64,000 nucleotides of DNA from Brevibacterium spongiae (GTDB taxonomy: Bacteria > Actinomycetota > Actinomycetes > Actinomycetales > Brevibacteriaceae): assembly GCF_026168515.1 (NCBI RefSeq), contig NZ_CP093443.1, positions 186,001 to 250,000 of the forward strand, given 5' to 3'. Made by a program: the position numbers and the translations under genes. Below, piece by piece: positions 1-7,762 of this stretch; the stretch's first letter is position 1, and each line of letters begins with the position of its first letter. Below the pieces are notes generated by a model, which was given only the letters and a program-made list of their open reading frames with translations, was not told the DNA's origin and did not search any database.

Positions 1-594
1 GAGCTGGCCGTCCCAGCTGAGCAGCCCGCCGCGCAGGCCCTCGGTCGCCGTGGTCGGGGCGAGCTTGCGGACGGCATCGGCCGAGACGCGGCGCGGGTGG
101 GGGAGCAGGTCCTTCGGGGTGCGCGCGAGCATGCGCAGGAAATCGCCGGCGTGGAAGCCGGTGGATGTCACGGCGGCTTCGACGCGACCGATGTGCGGGT
201 GCAGCGGGAAGATCATCGGCATGGGCCGGATGAGGTGCGGGGCGATGGTGTTCATCAGCCGGCCGCGTTCGACGGCCGATTCCCAGGCGATCGCGACATC
301 GGCCTTGGCGAGGTAGCGCAGACCGCCGTGGGCGAGCTTCGATGACCAGCTGCTCGTGCCCGAGGCGAGATCACCGCGTTCGACGAGGGTGACGGACAGC
401 CCCCGGCTGGCCGCGTCGAGTGCAACGCCGACACCGGTGAATCCGCCGCCGATGACGACGACGTCGGAGATATTCGCCGAGGCGGTCGACAGATCGCGTT
501 CACGCTGAGCGGCATTGAGGGCCGAGGTGCTCGCTGGTCTGGCGGAACCGTGTCCCGCGGCGTCGGCACCGGTGTCTGTTGAGGTGGAATCCAT
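1..594 (-). CDS. glpD: Glycerol-3-phosphate dehydrogenase (FAD), 5' part only
   Basis: The first 198 codons are present and the reading frame runs off the left edge without a stop. After a ~40-residue variable, Ala/Ser-rich N-terminus comes a dinucleotide-binding motif (VVVIGGGFTGVGVALDAA) followed by the GlpD hallmark GTSSWSSKLAHGGLRYL. The family oxidises sn-glycerol-3-phosphate to dihydroxyacetone phosphate at the membrane and passes electrons to quinone. The ATG at 594 has GAAGGG/TAGGGA upstream. A TTGACA -35 (652..647) and a weak -10 (629..624) precede it, and the -10 runs into the palindrome at 606-625. The neighbouring TetR gene is divergent, so repression by it is likely. Substrate assignment rests on the N-terminal third only. 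Confidence 0.85.
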   Translation of the reverse strand, partial: MDSTSTDTGADAAGHGSARPASTSALNAAQRERDLSTASANISDVVVIGGGFTGVGVALDAASRGLSVTLVERGDLASGTSSWSSKLAHGGLRYLAKADVAIAWESAVERGRLMNTIAPHLIRPMPMIFPLHPHIGRVEAAVTSTGFHAGDFLRMLARTPKDLLPHPRRVSADAVRKLAPTTATEGLRGGLLSWDGQL

Positions 595-605
595 TCCCTA
601 CCCTT

Positions 606-625
606 CTGGTACGAGGTCGTACCAG
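606..625. promoter_or_regulatory. TetR-type operator between glpD and tetR
   Basis: Perfect inverted repeat CTGGTACGA-GG-TCGTACCAG: 9-bp arms and a 2-bp centre. It overlaps the end of the candidate -10 and the start region of the glpD promoter, and lies 36 bp upstream of the divergent tetR start. Arm length and location are typical for a TetR dimer site, so it probably controls both genes (inference). Confidence 0.7.
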
Positions 626-661
626 TTTGCAATCGCCCGTCACTGTTGTCAAGATCACACT

Positions 662-1333
662 GTGACTACCAGAGGACGCCCGTACGCCGGCGCCAGCCGT
701 GAAGCGCGTGAAAGCGCCCGGCGGGAGCAGATCATCGCTGCCGGAATCGAGCTGTTCGGAACTCAGGGATACCGGGCGGCCACCGTCGGAGCGGTCTGCG
801 AGAGAGCGGGGCTGAATAAGCGCTACTTCTACGAATCCTTCGCTGCCCTCGAAGACCTGCTGGTCGAGGTCTACGAACGCGTCGTCGCCGATCTGCGGGC
901 CGCGGTGCTCGCCGGCGGTGGGGCTGATTCAGGCGGGTCGGATGGCGCCACAGTTGCGCCCGGCGGTGAGGCCATGGCGGTGCTGCGCGGCTTCATGGGC
1001 GGCTTCCTCGGGTGGGCGCAGGACAATCCGATCTTCGCGCGGGTCCACCTCTTCGAAGTCCTCGGCGTCAGTGCGCGCATCGACGAACTCTATCGTCGGC
1101 ATGGCCGGGTGATCGGCGGCGAGCTCGCCGATTCGCTCGCGGCGGCGATCTCGAACAGCGGGCTCAGCGATACGCGTCGGCGCGTGCTCGGTGATCTGCT
1201 CGTCGGCGCCGGCATCCAGATCGTCGTCGACTGGGTCATCGGCGACTATCAACCGCCGAAGCAAGAGCTGCTCACCGAGGTCGAGTCGACGCTCGACTGG
1301 GTGCTCACCGCCGGAATGGGCGGGGAAGACTGA
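662..1333 (+). CDS. TetR/AcrR family transcriptional regulator
   Basis: 223 residues from the GTG at 662. The open frame extends to 515, but the extra residues overlap the operator and the glpD start and do not look like protein. The N-terminal helix-turn-helix is clear: ARREQIIAAGIELFGTQGYR followed by TVGAVCERAGLNKRYFYESF. The C-terminal ligand-binding part is all-helical and not assignable to a ligand. It is divergent from glpD across a 20-bp palindrome, so it is probably an autoregulated repressor of that gene. The ligand might be a glycerol or lipid derivative, but nothing in the sequence decides this. Confidence 0.85.
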   Translation: MTTRGRPYAGASREARESARREQIIAAGIELFGTQGYRAATVGAVCERAGLNKRYFYESFAALEDLLVEVYERVVADLRAAVLAGGGADSGGSDGATVAPGGEAMAVLRGFMGGFLGWAQDNPIFARVHLFEVLGVSARIDELYRRHGRVIGGELADSLAAAISNSGLSDTRRRVLGDLLVGAGIQIVVDWVIGDYQPPKQELLTEVESTLDWVLTAGMGGED

Positions 1334-1352
1334 GCCGGGACAGGACTCTGGC

Positions 1353-2063
1353 TTAAGCTTCCAGGCCTTGGAAGGCCATCGTCGTGACCGCCTCGGCGAT
1401 GGTGTCGGGGTCGACGGGATAGCTGGGCCGGTACCACTCGGTGATCGAGTTGACCATGCCGAAGAGCAGACGCGTGACGAGGCCGGGGGTGAAATCCGAG
1501 CGCAGACCGCCCTCGGCGATGGCGGCCTCGACGAGCGCGCGGACTTTCGCATCGATGGCGCGGCGGGCCTCGAGGGCGTCGCGCTCCAGCGGTGAGTTGC
1601 CGCGCACCCGCAGCAGCAGGGTCACCGAATGGTGGTACTCGATGAGGATGACCACGCTGGCGCGCACGGCGAGGCGCAGGCGTTCGAGCGCGGTGACGTC
1701 GGCACGCAGACTCTCGGTCTCCACTGCGGAGTCGAGCGCCCGGACCCCCCGGCTGATCGCCAAATGCAGCAGCTCTTCCTTCGACTTCACATGGTGGTAT
1801 ATCGCGGACTTCGTGATGCCGAGCTCACGGGCAACCGTGTCCATGGACGTGCCGTCGTAGCCGCGGGAGACGAAGACTTCGGTGGCCTTGTTGATGAGTG
1901 TCTCCCGGTCGTATCCGGGACGGCCGCGACGCGAGCGCTTGGGGGCGGTCGCCTCGGCGGGGGTGGTCGGCGAATCCGCGGCGGGGATCGGCGAATCCTC
2001 GGCGGCCGCAGACGTCGCCGCCGGTGGGGTCGACGAGGGGGAGGGCGATTCGGGCATGCGCAT
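1353..2063 (-). CDS. paaR: TetR family regulator, candidate PaaR repressor
   Basis: 236 residues. A low-complexity Pro/Ala/Ser tail of ~45 residues and a basic patch (KRSRRGRPGYDRE) precede a standard TetR helix-turn-helix (SMDTVARELGITKSAIYHHV). The C-terminal half (RLLFGMVNSITEWYRP) resembles the class of acyl-CoA-sensing TetR proteins. It sits ~100 bp downstream of paaK on the same strand, at the edge of the paa locus. In several bacteria a TetR protein named PaaR represses paa genes and is released by phenylacetyl-CoA. That role is inferred from position; the symbol is provisional. Candidate operators lie at 4259-4282 and 4684-4700. Confidence 0.7.
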   Translation of the reverse strand: MRMPESPSPSSTPPAATSAAAEDSPIPAADSPTTPAEATAPKRSRRGRPGYDRETLINKATEVFVSRGYDGTSMDTVARELGITKSAIYHHVKSKEELLHLAISRGVRALDSAVETESLRADVTALERLRLAVRASVVILIEYHHSVTLLLRVRGNSPLERDALEARRAIDAKVRALVEAAIAEGGLRSDFTPGLVTRLLFGMVNSITEWYRPSYPVDPDTIAEAVTTMAFQGLEA

Positions 2064-2164
2064 CAGTCTAATCGGCCACCTCGGTGCGTGCCGCGACGCA
2101 GGTCACAGCACTCACCTCAGCACGGGTCGATGACCTCGCTTCAGCACATGCCCCGCACCTCATC

Positions 2165-3460
2165 TCAGCGCACGCCTTCGCGGCGGTCGATGATGCGCTT
2201 GAGCTTGCCGACCGAGCGCGGCAGGTCGCCGGGCATCTTGATGTCGACGCCGCAGGAGACGCCGAGGCGCTCCTTGACGCGCGCGGCCACGAGCTTGTCG
2301 AGGCCGTCGAGTTCGACGGCGCCGACGCCTTCGCGGGCCTCTACCTCGACGGTCATCTCGTCCATCCGGCCAGGACGGGTGAGCACGAGCTGGAAGTGCG
2401 GGCTCAGCGGGGTGAATTCGAAGAGCACGGACTCGACGTTCGCGGGGTAGACGTTGACGCCGCGGATGATCATGAGGTCATCGGAGCGGCCGGTGATGCG
2501 CGAGATGCGGCGGAAGTTCGGGCGCGCGGTTCCCGGCAACAGGGTCGCCAGATCGTGCGTGCGGTAGCGGATGATCGGCAGCGCCTCCTTCGTCAGCGAG
2601 GTGAAGACGAGTTCGCCCTCCTGGCCGTCGGGCAGCACCTCACCGGTGAAGGGGTCGACGATCTCCGGGTAGAAGTGGTCCTCCCAGATCGTCGGCCCGT
2701 CCTTCGTCTCCGCGGCTTCGCAGGCCACGCCCGGGCCCATGACCTCGGAGAGGCCGTAGATGTCGACGGCGTTGATGTTGAAGGACTGCTCGATCTCCTT
2801 GCGCATCTCGTCCGTCCACGGCTCGGCACCGCAGATCGCGGTCTTCAGGCTCGTGGTCGTCGGGTCGATGCCCTGCTTGTGGAACTCGTCGAGGATCGTG
2901 AGCAGGTACGTCGGAGTGGCGGTGATGAGATCGGGTTTGAAGTCCTGGATGAGCTGCACCTGCCGCGGGGTCTGACCGCCGGAGATCGGGACGACGGTGA
3001 AGCCGTGCCGTTCGGCGCCGTGGACGCCGAGGCCGCCGGTGAACAGCCCGTACCCGTAGGCGTTGTGCATCATCTGCCCGCGCTTGCCGCCGGCGGCGAT
3101 GATCGACCGAGCGATGAGGCTGCCCCACCGATCAAGATCGCCCGTCGTGTACCCGACGACCGTCGGCAGGCCCGTCGTGCCCGAGGAGGCATGGATGCGT
3201 GCGACCTGCTCACGCGGGACCGCGAAGAGCCCGAACGGATAGTTGTCACGCAGGTCCTGCTTGTTCGTGAACGGCAGCTTCGCGATGTCGTCGAGACTCG
3301 TGATGTCGTCCGGAGTCACGTCCAGATCGTCGAAGGCCTTCCGGTAGAACGGCACGTTCTCGTACACGGAAGTCACCGTGGTCTTGAGATTCCGCAGCTG
3401 ATCGGCGCGCAGCTCGTCCAGGCTCATCCGTTCGCCGGCGTCGAGGTCGGTGTCAGTCAT
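2165..3460 (-). CDS. paaK: Phenylacetate-CoA ligase
   Basis: 431 residues, the usual PaaK length. It activates phenylacetate with ATP and CoA to phenylacetyl-CoA, the first step of the pathway. The adenylation signature ARIHASSGTTGLPTVVGYT, the PaaK-specific stretch YGYGLFTGGLGVHGAERHG and DIYGLSEVMGPGVACE are visible. I chose the ATG at 3460 because AAGGAG lies 6 bases before it; the frame is open six codons further without a ribosome site. The gene follows the paaI-like thioesterase on the same strand with a 155-bp gap that holds one copy of the recurrent CGCCGAGGCGG motif. Confidence 0.95.
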   Translation of the reverse strand: MTDTDLDAGERMSLDELRADQLRNLKTTVTSVYENVPFYRKAFDDLDVTPDDITSLDDIAKLPFTNKQDLRDNYPFGLFAVPREQVARIHASSGTTGLPTVVGYTTGDLDRWGSLIARSIIAAGGKRGQMMHNAYGYGLFTGGLGVHGAERHGFTVVPISGGQTPRQVQLIQDFKPDLITATPTYLLTILDEFHKQGIDPTTTSLKTAICGAEPWTDEMRKEIEQSFNINAVDIYGLSEVMGPGVACEAAETKDGPTIWEDHFYPEIVDPFTGEVLPDGQEGELVFTSLTKEALPIIRYRTHDLATLLPGTARPNFRRISRITGRSDDLMIIRGVNVYPANVESVLFEFTPLSPHFQLVLTRPGRMDEMTVEVEAREGVGAVELDGLDKLVAARVKERLGVSCGVDIKMPGDLPRSVGKLKRIIDRREGVR

Positions 3461-3615
3461 CTTTGTCTCCTTGCGCAATTCTTCTTCGTGTCGGATCCGG
3501 CCGGTGCGTCGGATCCGAAGACCGCCGAGGCGGGGCTCCGGGTGCTGGTGCCGTGTCGTCAGCGGGTGGTTGGGTGGGGTGTTGTTGTTCCTGCGGGGTC
3601 TGCTGACTGTGGGGT

Positions 3616-4128
3616 CTACTGCTTGCGGGGAGGGAGGGTGCGGGAGCGGCCGCGGTAGGTCGCGATGATCTCGTCGCCTCGGGTGACGGTGATGTCGTAG
3701 ATGCCAGAGCGGCCCTGCTTGACGACCTCGTGGCCGCGCGCGATGAGTTCATCGCCGATATGGGTCGGCTTGAGGAAGTCGATGTCTCCGCCCGAGGCGA
3801 CCGTGATGGATCCGGGATAGTTGCAGGCCATGGCGAAGGTCGTGTCGGCGAAGAGGAAGATGTATCCACCGTGGGTGATGTCGTGGCCGTTGGTCATGAT
3901 CTCGGTGATCGTCATCGAGCACTGCGCCCAGCCGGGTCCGTGATCATCGACCGTGATGCCCAAGTGCTGGGAGGCGCGGTCATTGGCGAACATCGCGGCG
4001 GCGCCGGTGAGCTGCTCGGCGGGAGCCGCCTCGGTGGACTGGTTGGTGGGGGAGACCGCCTCGGTGGGGGAAGGTTCGTTTGGCGTCTCCGACTCCGCGG
4101 TCGTCGTGTCGTGGGCGGGTTGTCCCAT
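3616..4128 (-). CDS. paaI: PaaI-type hotdog-fold thioesterase
   Basis: 170 residues. The first ~45 are a Thr/Pro/Glu-rich tail absent from typical PaaI; the rest is a hotdog domain. NGHDITHGGYIFLFADTTF carries the conserved HGG and the Asp of the PaaI active site. The family hydrolyses stalled hydroxyphenylacetyl-CoA or other dead-end CoA esters and frees CoA. The ATG at 4128 has GAGGAGGAG upstream. It is the first gene of the minus-strand arm (paaI, paaK, paaR candidate) and is divergent from paaA over a ~680-bp control region. Confidence 0.9.
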   Translation of the reverse strand: MGQPAHDTTTAESETPNEPSPTEAVSPTNQSTEAAPAEQLTGAAAMFANDRASQHLGITVDDHGPGWAQCSMTITEIMTNGHDITHGGYIFLFADTTFAMACNYPGSITVASGGDIDFLKPTHIGDELIARGHEVVKQGRSGIYDITVTRGDEIIATYRGRSRTLPPRKQ

Positions 4129-4258
4129 AGTCGGCTCCTCCTCGAGTCGCGGTGTGGGGCGCCTGTGTTCATCCTGCGCTGGCAGGGTGCAGACGTCGCT
4201 GCGCTTGGACGACGGTGAAAGATCCCCCATGTTCCCGGACAGGCAGCCCGCCGGAGAA

Positions 4259-4282
4259 TTAACGACCATCTGGTCAATAAAT
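4259..4282. promoter_or_regulatory. Candidate PaaR operator upstream of paaI
   Basis: Centred on the palindrome GACCATCTGGTC (4264-4275), continuing as AATAAAT on the right. The right half (TGGTCAATAAAT) matches the site upstream of paaA at 11 of 12 positions. It lies ~135 bp before the paaI start. Assignment to the TetR protein at 1353-2063 is inference. Confidence 0.55.
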
Positions 4283-4419
4283 ATCGTTCCGATCGTCGTC
4301 GCTGTCAAGTCCTGGCTTGGCGCGTCAGTCGAATCGCGCACGCATCGGCAGGCAACTCTCGCGGGTGTGGGCAGGCAGCGTCTGTGGGTGTCGGCAAACG
4401 GCTCCTGCAGGCGAGAAAT

Positions 4420-4498
4420 GGTCGCAATCGGATAGCCGCCGGGCAAAAGCGGGTCGCTATCGGATACTTTTCGGCGCTGAAAGTATCCGATAGCGACC
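4420..4498. repeat. Three-half-site repeat element, copy 1
   Basis: One lone half-site GGTCGCAATCGGATA (4420-4434) is followed by a hairpin with perfect 19-bp arms, GGTCGCTATCGGATACTTT (4452-4470) and its complement (4480-4498), around a 9-base loop. The same architecture, inverted, occurs at 32912-32991. The two hairpins differ at three stem positions and keep pairing in each copy. It lies between divergent promoters, so it is not an ordinary terminator. Confidence 0.85.
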
Positions 4499-4683
4499 TA
4501 CATTCGGGTGGTGCGGTGGTGGAGTGCGACCGCTGCGGGCACCGGATCGAGATTCTCCGGTCGATCCGCGTCGTTCTGAGCAATGAAACCGCCTTGGAGT
4601 GACCGGAGAATGCGCTGGCCCGGCTCCACGCTCGGCATTGCACCCCGGCGCGGGGTATGCGACACTATTATCAACAATACAGA

Positions 4684-4700
4684 ACAAATGGTCAGTAAAT
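4684..4700. promoter_or_regulatory. Candidate PaaR operator upstream of paaA
   Basis: ACAAATGGTCAGTAAAT, about 105 bp before the paaA start. It shares TGGTCA(A/G)TAAAT with the site at 4259-4282; the left half is more degenerate (GAACAAA versus GACCATC). It is probably the operator for the paaABCDE operon (inference). Confidence 0.5.
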
Positions 4701-4805
4701 GGATGTCGCAGTCCGAAGGTTCTACGATGGTCGGACCGATAGCGAGGTCGGCGGCTGCTGACCGAGGCAGGTCCTGACAAGGGCACATCCAAGGGTGGAG
4801 TGGTC

Positions 4806-5825
4806 ATGACAACTCAAGTGAACGACAACCGCTACGACGAGTCGCAGCTGCAGGCGCAGTTCGACCAGACGATCGAGGCCAAGGATCGGATCGAACCGCG
4901 CGACTGGATGCCCGAGGCGTACCGCAAGACGCTCATCCGTCAGGTTGCGCAGCACGCGCACTCGGAGATCATCGGCATGCAGCCTGAAGGCAACTGGATC
5001 TCCCGCGCCCCCTCGCTGCGCCGCAAGGCGATCCTGCTGGCCAAGGTCCAGGACGAGGCCGGGCACGGACTCTACCTCTATTCGGCCGCCGAGACCCTGG
5101 GCGCCACCCGCAACGAGCTCACCGAGAAGCTCATCGCCGGTCGCCAGAAGTACTCCTCGATCTTCAACTACCCGACCCTGTCCTACACGGACGTCGGCAC
5201 GATCGGCTGGCTCGTCGACGGCGCGGCCATCTGCAACCAGGTGCCGCTGTGCCGGACGTCCTTCGGCCCCTACGGTCGCGCGATGATCCGCATCTGCAAG
5301 GAAGAGTCCTTCCACCAGCGCCAGGGCTATGAGCTGCTCATGACGATGATGCGCGGCACAGAGGCTCAGCGCGAGATGGTCCAGGAATCGGTCAACCGCT
5401 TCTGGTGGCCGGCGCTGATGATGTTCGGACCCCCCGACGACAACTCCCCGAACACCGAGCAGTCGATGGCCTGGGGCATCAAGACCCACACCAACGACGA
5501 GCTGCGCCAGAAGTTCGTCGACATGTCCGTCCCGCAGGCCGAGGCCCTCGGCGTGACCTTCCCCGACGAGGGTCTGAAGTGGAACGAAGAACGCGGACAC
5601 TACGACTTCTCGACCCCGAACTGGGACGAGTTCTGGGCTGTCGTCAAGGGTGACGGACCCTGCAACGAACAGCGCCTGGCCCATCGCAAGCGCGCATGGG
5701 ATGACGGGGCGTGGGTGCGCGAAGCCGCGCTCGCCTTCGCAGAGAACCAAGCCGCCGAGGCAGCGGCCGACGAGACTCCCGCCGCCGGAGTCGAGACCAC
5801 CACACCCGAGGAGAGTGCGAAATGA
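4806..5825 (+). CDS. paaA: Phenylacetyl-CoA epoxidase, catalytic subunit A
   Basis: 339 residues. PaaA is the di-iron subunit of the PaaABCE mono-oxygenase that epoxidises the ring of phenylacetyl-CoA. The carboxylate-rich helices are visible: [20 protein letters not shown] and [14 protein letters not shown] each carry an E-x2-H type metal ligand set. I start at ATG 4806, five bases after GGTGGAG; a GTG two codons upstream overlaps that ribosome site. The stop overlaps the paaB start (ATGA). The C-terminal ~30 residues are a variable Ala/Glu/Thr tail. Confidence 0.97.
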   Translation: MTTQVNDNRYDESQLQAQFDQTIEAKDRIEPRDWMPEAYRKTLIRQVAQHAHSEIIGMQPEGNWISRAPSLRRKAILLAKVQDEAGHGLYLYSAAETLGATRNELTEKLIAGRQKYSSIFNYPTLSYTDVGTIGWLVDGAAICNQVPLCRTSFGPYGRAMIRICKEESFHQRQGYELLMTMMRGTEAQREMVQESVNRFWWPALMMFGPPDDNSPNTEQSMAWGIKTHTNDELRQKFVDMSVPQAEALGVTFPDEGLKWNEERGHYDFSTPNWDEFWAVVKGDGPCNEQRLAHRKRAWDDGAWVREAALAFAENQAAEAAADETPAAGVETTTPEESAK

Positions 5826-6178
5826 CCGAGACCAACCCCGGCGCCACCTCGGCGAAGGACAACACCGCTTCGGCGAGCGGCAGCGCGAGTTCGACCCGCG
5901 GCGAATGGCCACTCTACGAGGTCTTCGTGCGCGGCAAGCGCGGACTCAACCATGTCCATGTCGGCTCCCTGCACGCCGCCGATGACCAGATGGCCATCCA
6001 CCACGCCCGCGACGTCTACACCCGACGCAACGAAGGCGTGAGCATCTGGGTCGTCCGCGCCGCCGACATCACAGCCTCGAGCCCGGACGAGAAGGACCCG
6101 ATGTTCGCCCCCAGCGGCGACAAGGTCTACCGCCACCCGACCTTCTACGACATCCCCGACGATGTCCCCCACATGTGA
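5822..6178 (+). CDS. paaB: Phenylacetyl-CoA epoxidase subunit B
   Basis: 118 residues. The conserved core begins near residue 25 with [20 protein letters not shown] and ends with the DDVPHM-type tail. PaaB is a small bridging subunit, usually about 95 residues; the extra ~24 N-terminal residues are Ser/Thr/Ala-rich. The ATG at 5822 overlaps the paaA stop, implying coupled translation. Confidence 0.95.
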   Translation: MTETNPGATSAKDNTASASGSASSTRGEWPLYEVFVRGKRGLNHVHVGSLHAADDQMAIHHARDVYTRRNEGVSIWVVRAADITASSPDEKDPMFAPSGDKVYRHPTFYDIPDDVPHM

Positions 6179-6191
6179 GAAGGGGAGACGA

Positions 6192-7172
6192 ATGACTGCG
6201 AACAACGAACCCACCATCAACGTCGAACACGACGAGGCGGGCACCAACGTCGAACACGACACGCACGACAACGCGTACTCAGGGCTGCTCGTCAACGACG
6301 CGAACTGGGCCTTCGGCACCGACTTCGAAGACCCCCTGGCCGGCGTCGACACAACCGTGCCCGCAGGCGTCGACGCGAAGGACCTCGGAGCGTACTGCCT
6401 CATGCTCGGCGATGACGCGCTCGTCTTCTCCCAGCGCATCTCCGAATGGTGCTCGAACGCCCCAGACCTCGAAGAGGACATCGCGCTGGCGAACATCGCC
6501 CTCGACCTCCTCGGCCAGTCGCGACTCCTGCTCGCCCGCGCTGCAGCCGCCGATCCGGAGCTCGTGCCCGAGCTGCCCGCCGGCTCGCCCGTGCCCGATG
6601 AGGACCGACTGGCGTTCTTCCGCAACGACCTCGCCTTCCGCAATGTGCGTCTGGCCGAGGTGCCCAACGGCGACTTCGCCGAGGCGGTTGCGAAGATCCT
6701 CATCTACTCCACCTGGCGCCTGTCGATCTTCGAACGCCTCACCACCAGCCGCGACACCGTGCTCGCCGCGATCGCTGAGAAGGGCGTCAAGGAGATGTCC
6801 TACCACCGCGACTTCGCCGGACGCTGGGTCGTGACTCTGGCCCGCGGCACCGAGGAATCGAAGTCTCGCCTGGTGAAGGCGCTTGACGGCCTGTGGCCGC
6901 TGTGGACCGAGCTCTTCGAAACCCACCCGGTCGAAGCCAATGTTGACGAAGCCGGAATCGGCGTCGACCCCGCCGAGGTGGCCGATGAGGCCGGTGTCAT
7001 CCTCGACCAGGTGTTCGCCGCCGCCGGCATCGACCGTCCCGAACGCGGATCCCTCGCCGGAGTCGGCGTCCACGGGAACAAAGGCCGCGACGGACTGCAC
7101 ACCGAAGCCCTGTCGAAGCTGCTCGCCGATATGCAGGTCGTCGCCCGCGAACATCCGGAGGGACAGTGGTGA
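6192..7172 (+). CDS. paaC: Phenylacetyl-CoA epoxidase structural subunit C
   Basis: 326 residues from ATG 6192, which has AAGGGGAG upstream. PaaC pairs with PaaA but is thought not to be catalytic. The family stretch LVFSQRISEWCSNAPDLEED followed by ANIALDLLGQSRLLLARA is present, and the DVTVLAAIAEKG-KEMSYHRDFAGRWVVTLARG region matches PaaC. The first ~30 residues are a polar extension. The stop overlaps the start of paaD. Confidence 0.95.
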   Translation: MTANNEPTINVEHDEAGTNVEHDTHDNAYSGLLVNDANWAFGTDFEDPLAGVDTTVPAGVDAKDLGAYCLMLGDDALVFSQRISEWCSNAPDLEEDIALANIALDLLGQSRLLLARAAAADPELVPELPAGSPVPDEDRLAFFRNDLAFRNVRLAEVPNGDFAEAVAKILIYSTWRLSIFERLTTSRDTVLAAIAEKGVKEMSYHRDFAGRWVVTLARGTEESKSRLVKALDGLWPLWTELFETHPVEANVDEAGIGVDPAEVADEAGVILDQVFAAAGIDRPERGSLAGVGVHGNKGRDGLHTEALSKLLADMQVVAREHPEGQW

Positions 7173-7762
7173 CCGCCATGCTGCAGACCCACGCGAGCGA
7201 TGCCGCTGCGGCTCATTCGCCGAGCGACGCTGCTACGGCTCACACGACCGCGATCGAGAACCCCGCCGAGGCGATCGTTCGTGCCCGTGCCGCCGCCGAA
7301 CGCGTCACGGACCCGGAGATGCCGATGCTCACCTTGCTCGACCTCGGGGTGCTCCGCGACGTCTCCATCGAGGACGGCCGCGTCGTCACCACCATCACCC
7401 CCACCTATTCGGGCTGCCCGGCGATGGCGACGATGCGCGATGACCTGCAGCGCGAGCTCCTCGACGCCGGATTCCCCGACGCCGAGGTTCGCGTCTCCCT
7501 GTCCCCGGCCTGGACGAGCGACTGGATCACTGAGCGCGGCAAGCAGGCCCTCAAGGACGCCGGCATCTCCCCACCCGGAACCGCGCCCCGCCGCGACGGC
7601 CCGGTGGCGCTGACGCTCATGCCCACCCGCCGCGCCGTCACCTGCGTGCTGTGCGGATCGGACAATGTGCGCCTGTCCTCCGAATTCGGCCCGACCGCAT
7701 GCAAGGCCATGTACCAGTGCCTCGACTGCCTCGAACCGTTCGACCATGTGAAGGAGATCTGA
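7169..7762 (+). CDS. paaD: Phenylacetate degradation iron-sulfur assembly factor PaaD
   Basis: 197 residues if started at GTG 7169, seven bases after GGAGG and overlapping the paaC stop; ATG 7178 is possible. A MIP18/DUF59 domain (VTDPEMPMLTLLDLGVLRDV, SGCPAMATM) is followed by a C-terminal four-cysteine zinc-type knuckle (CVLCGS ... CKAMYQCLDC). PaaD is needed for the epoxidase and probably helps load the Fe-S cluster of PaaE. The N-terminal ~25 residues are repetitive (Ala/His/Ser). Confidence 0.95.
   Translation: MTAMLQTHASDAAAAHSPSDAATAHTTAIENPAEAIVRARAAAERVTDPEMPMLTLLDLGVLRDVSIEDGRVVTTITPTYSGCPAMATMRDDLQRELLDAGFPDAEVRVSLSPAWTSDWITERGKQALKDAGISPPGTAPRRDGPVALTLMPTRRAVTCVLCGSDNVRLSSEFGPTACKAMYQCLDCLEPFDHVKEI

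Larger units (their letters stand above)
4129..4805. other. Divergent paa control region
   Basis: 677 bp without a convincing gene between paaI and paaA. It holds a candidate repressor site near each start (4259-4282 and 4684-4700), which share TGGTCA(A/G)TAAAT, and a 79-bp repeat element (4420-4498) in the middle. Open frames here have no ribosome site and no protein-like composition. Confidence 0.7.

Noticed and set aside
2084..3658. Long plus-strand open frame opposite paaK (524 codons)
   Set aside because: It lies antisense to a clear paaK. The product is His/Arg/Val-rich without motifs, the usual mirror frame of high-GC codon use.
4452..4498. Rho-independent terminator in the paa control region
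   Set aside because: It is between divergent genes, has no T-run and recurs with covariation elsewhere, so a repeat element is the better reading.
4722..5912. Long minus-strand open frame over paaA (396 codons)
   Set aside because: Antisense shadow of paaA; low-complexity composition and no ribosome site.
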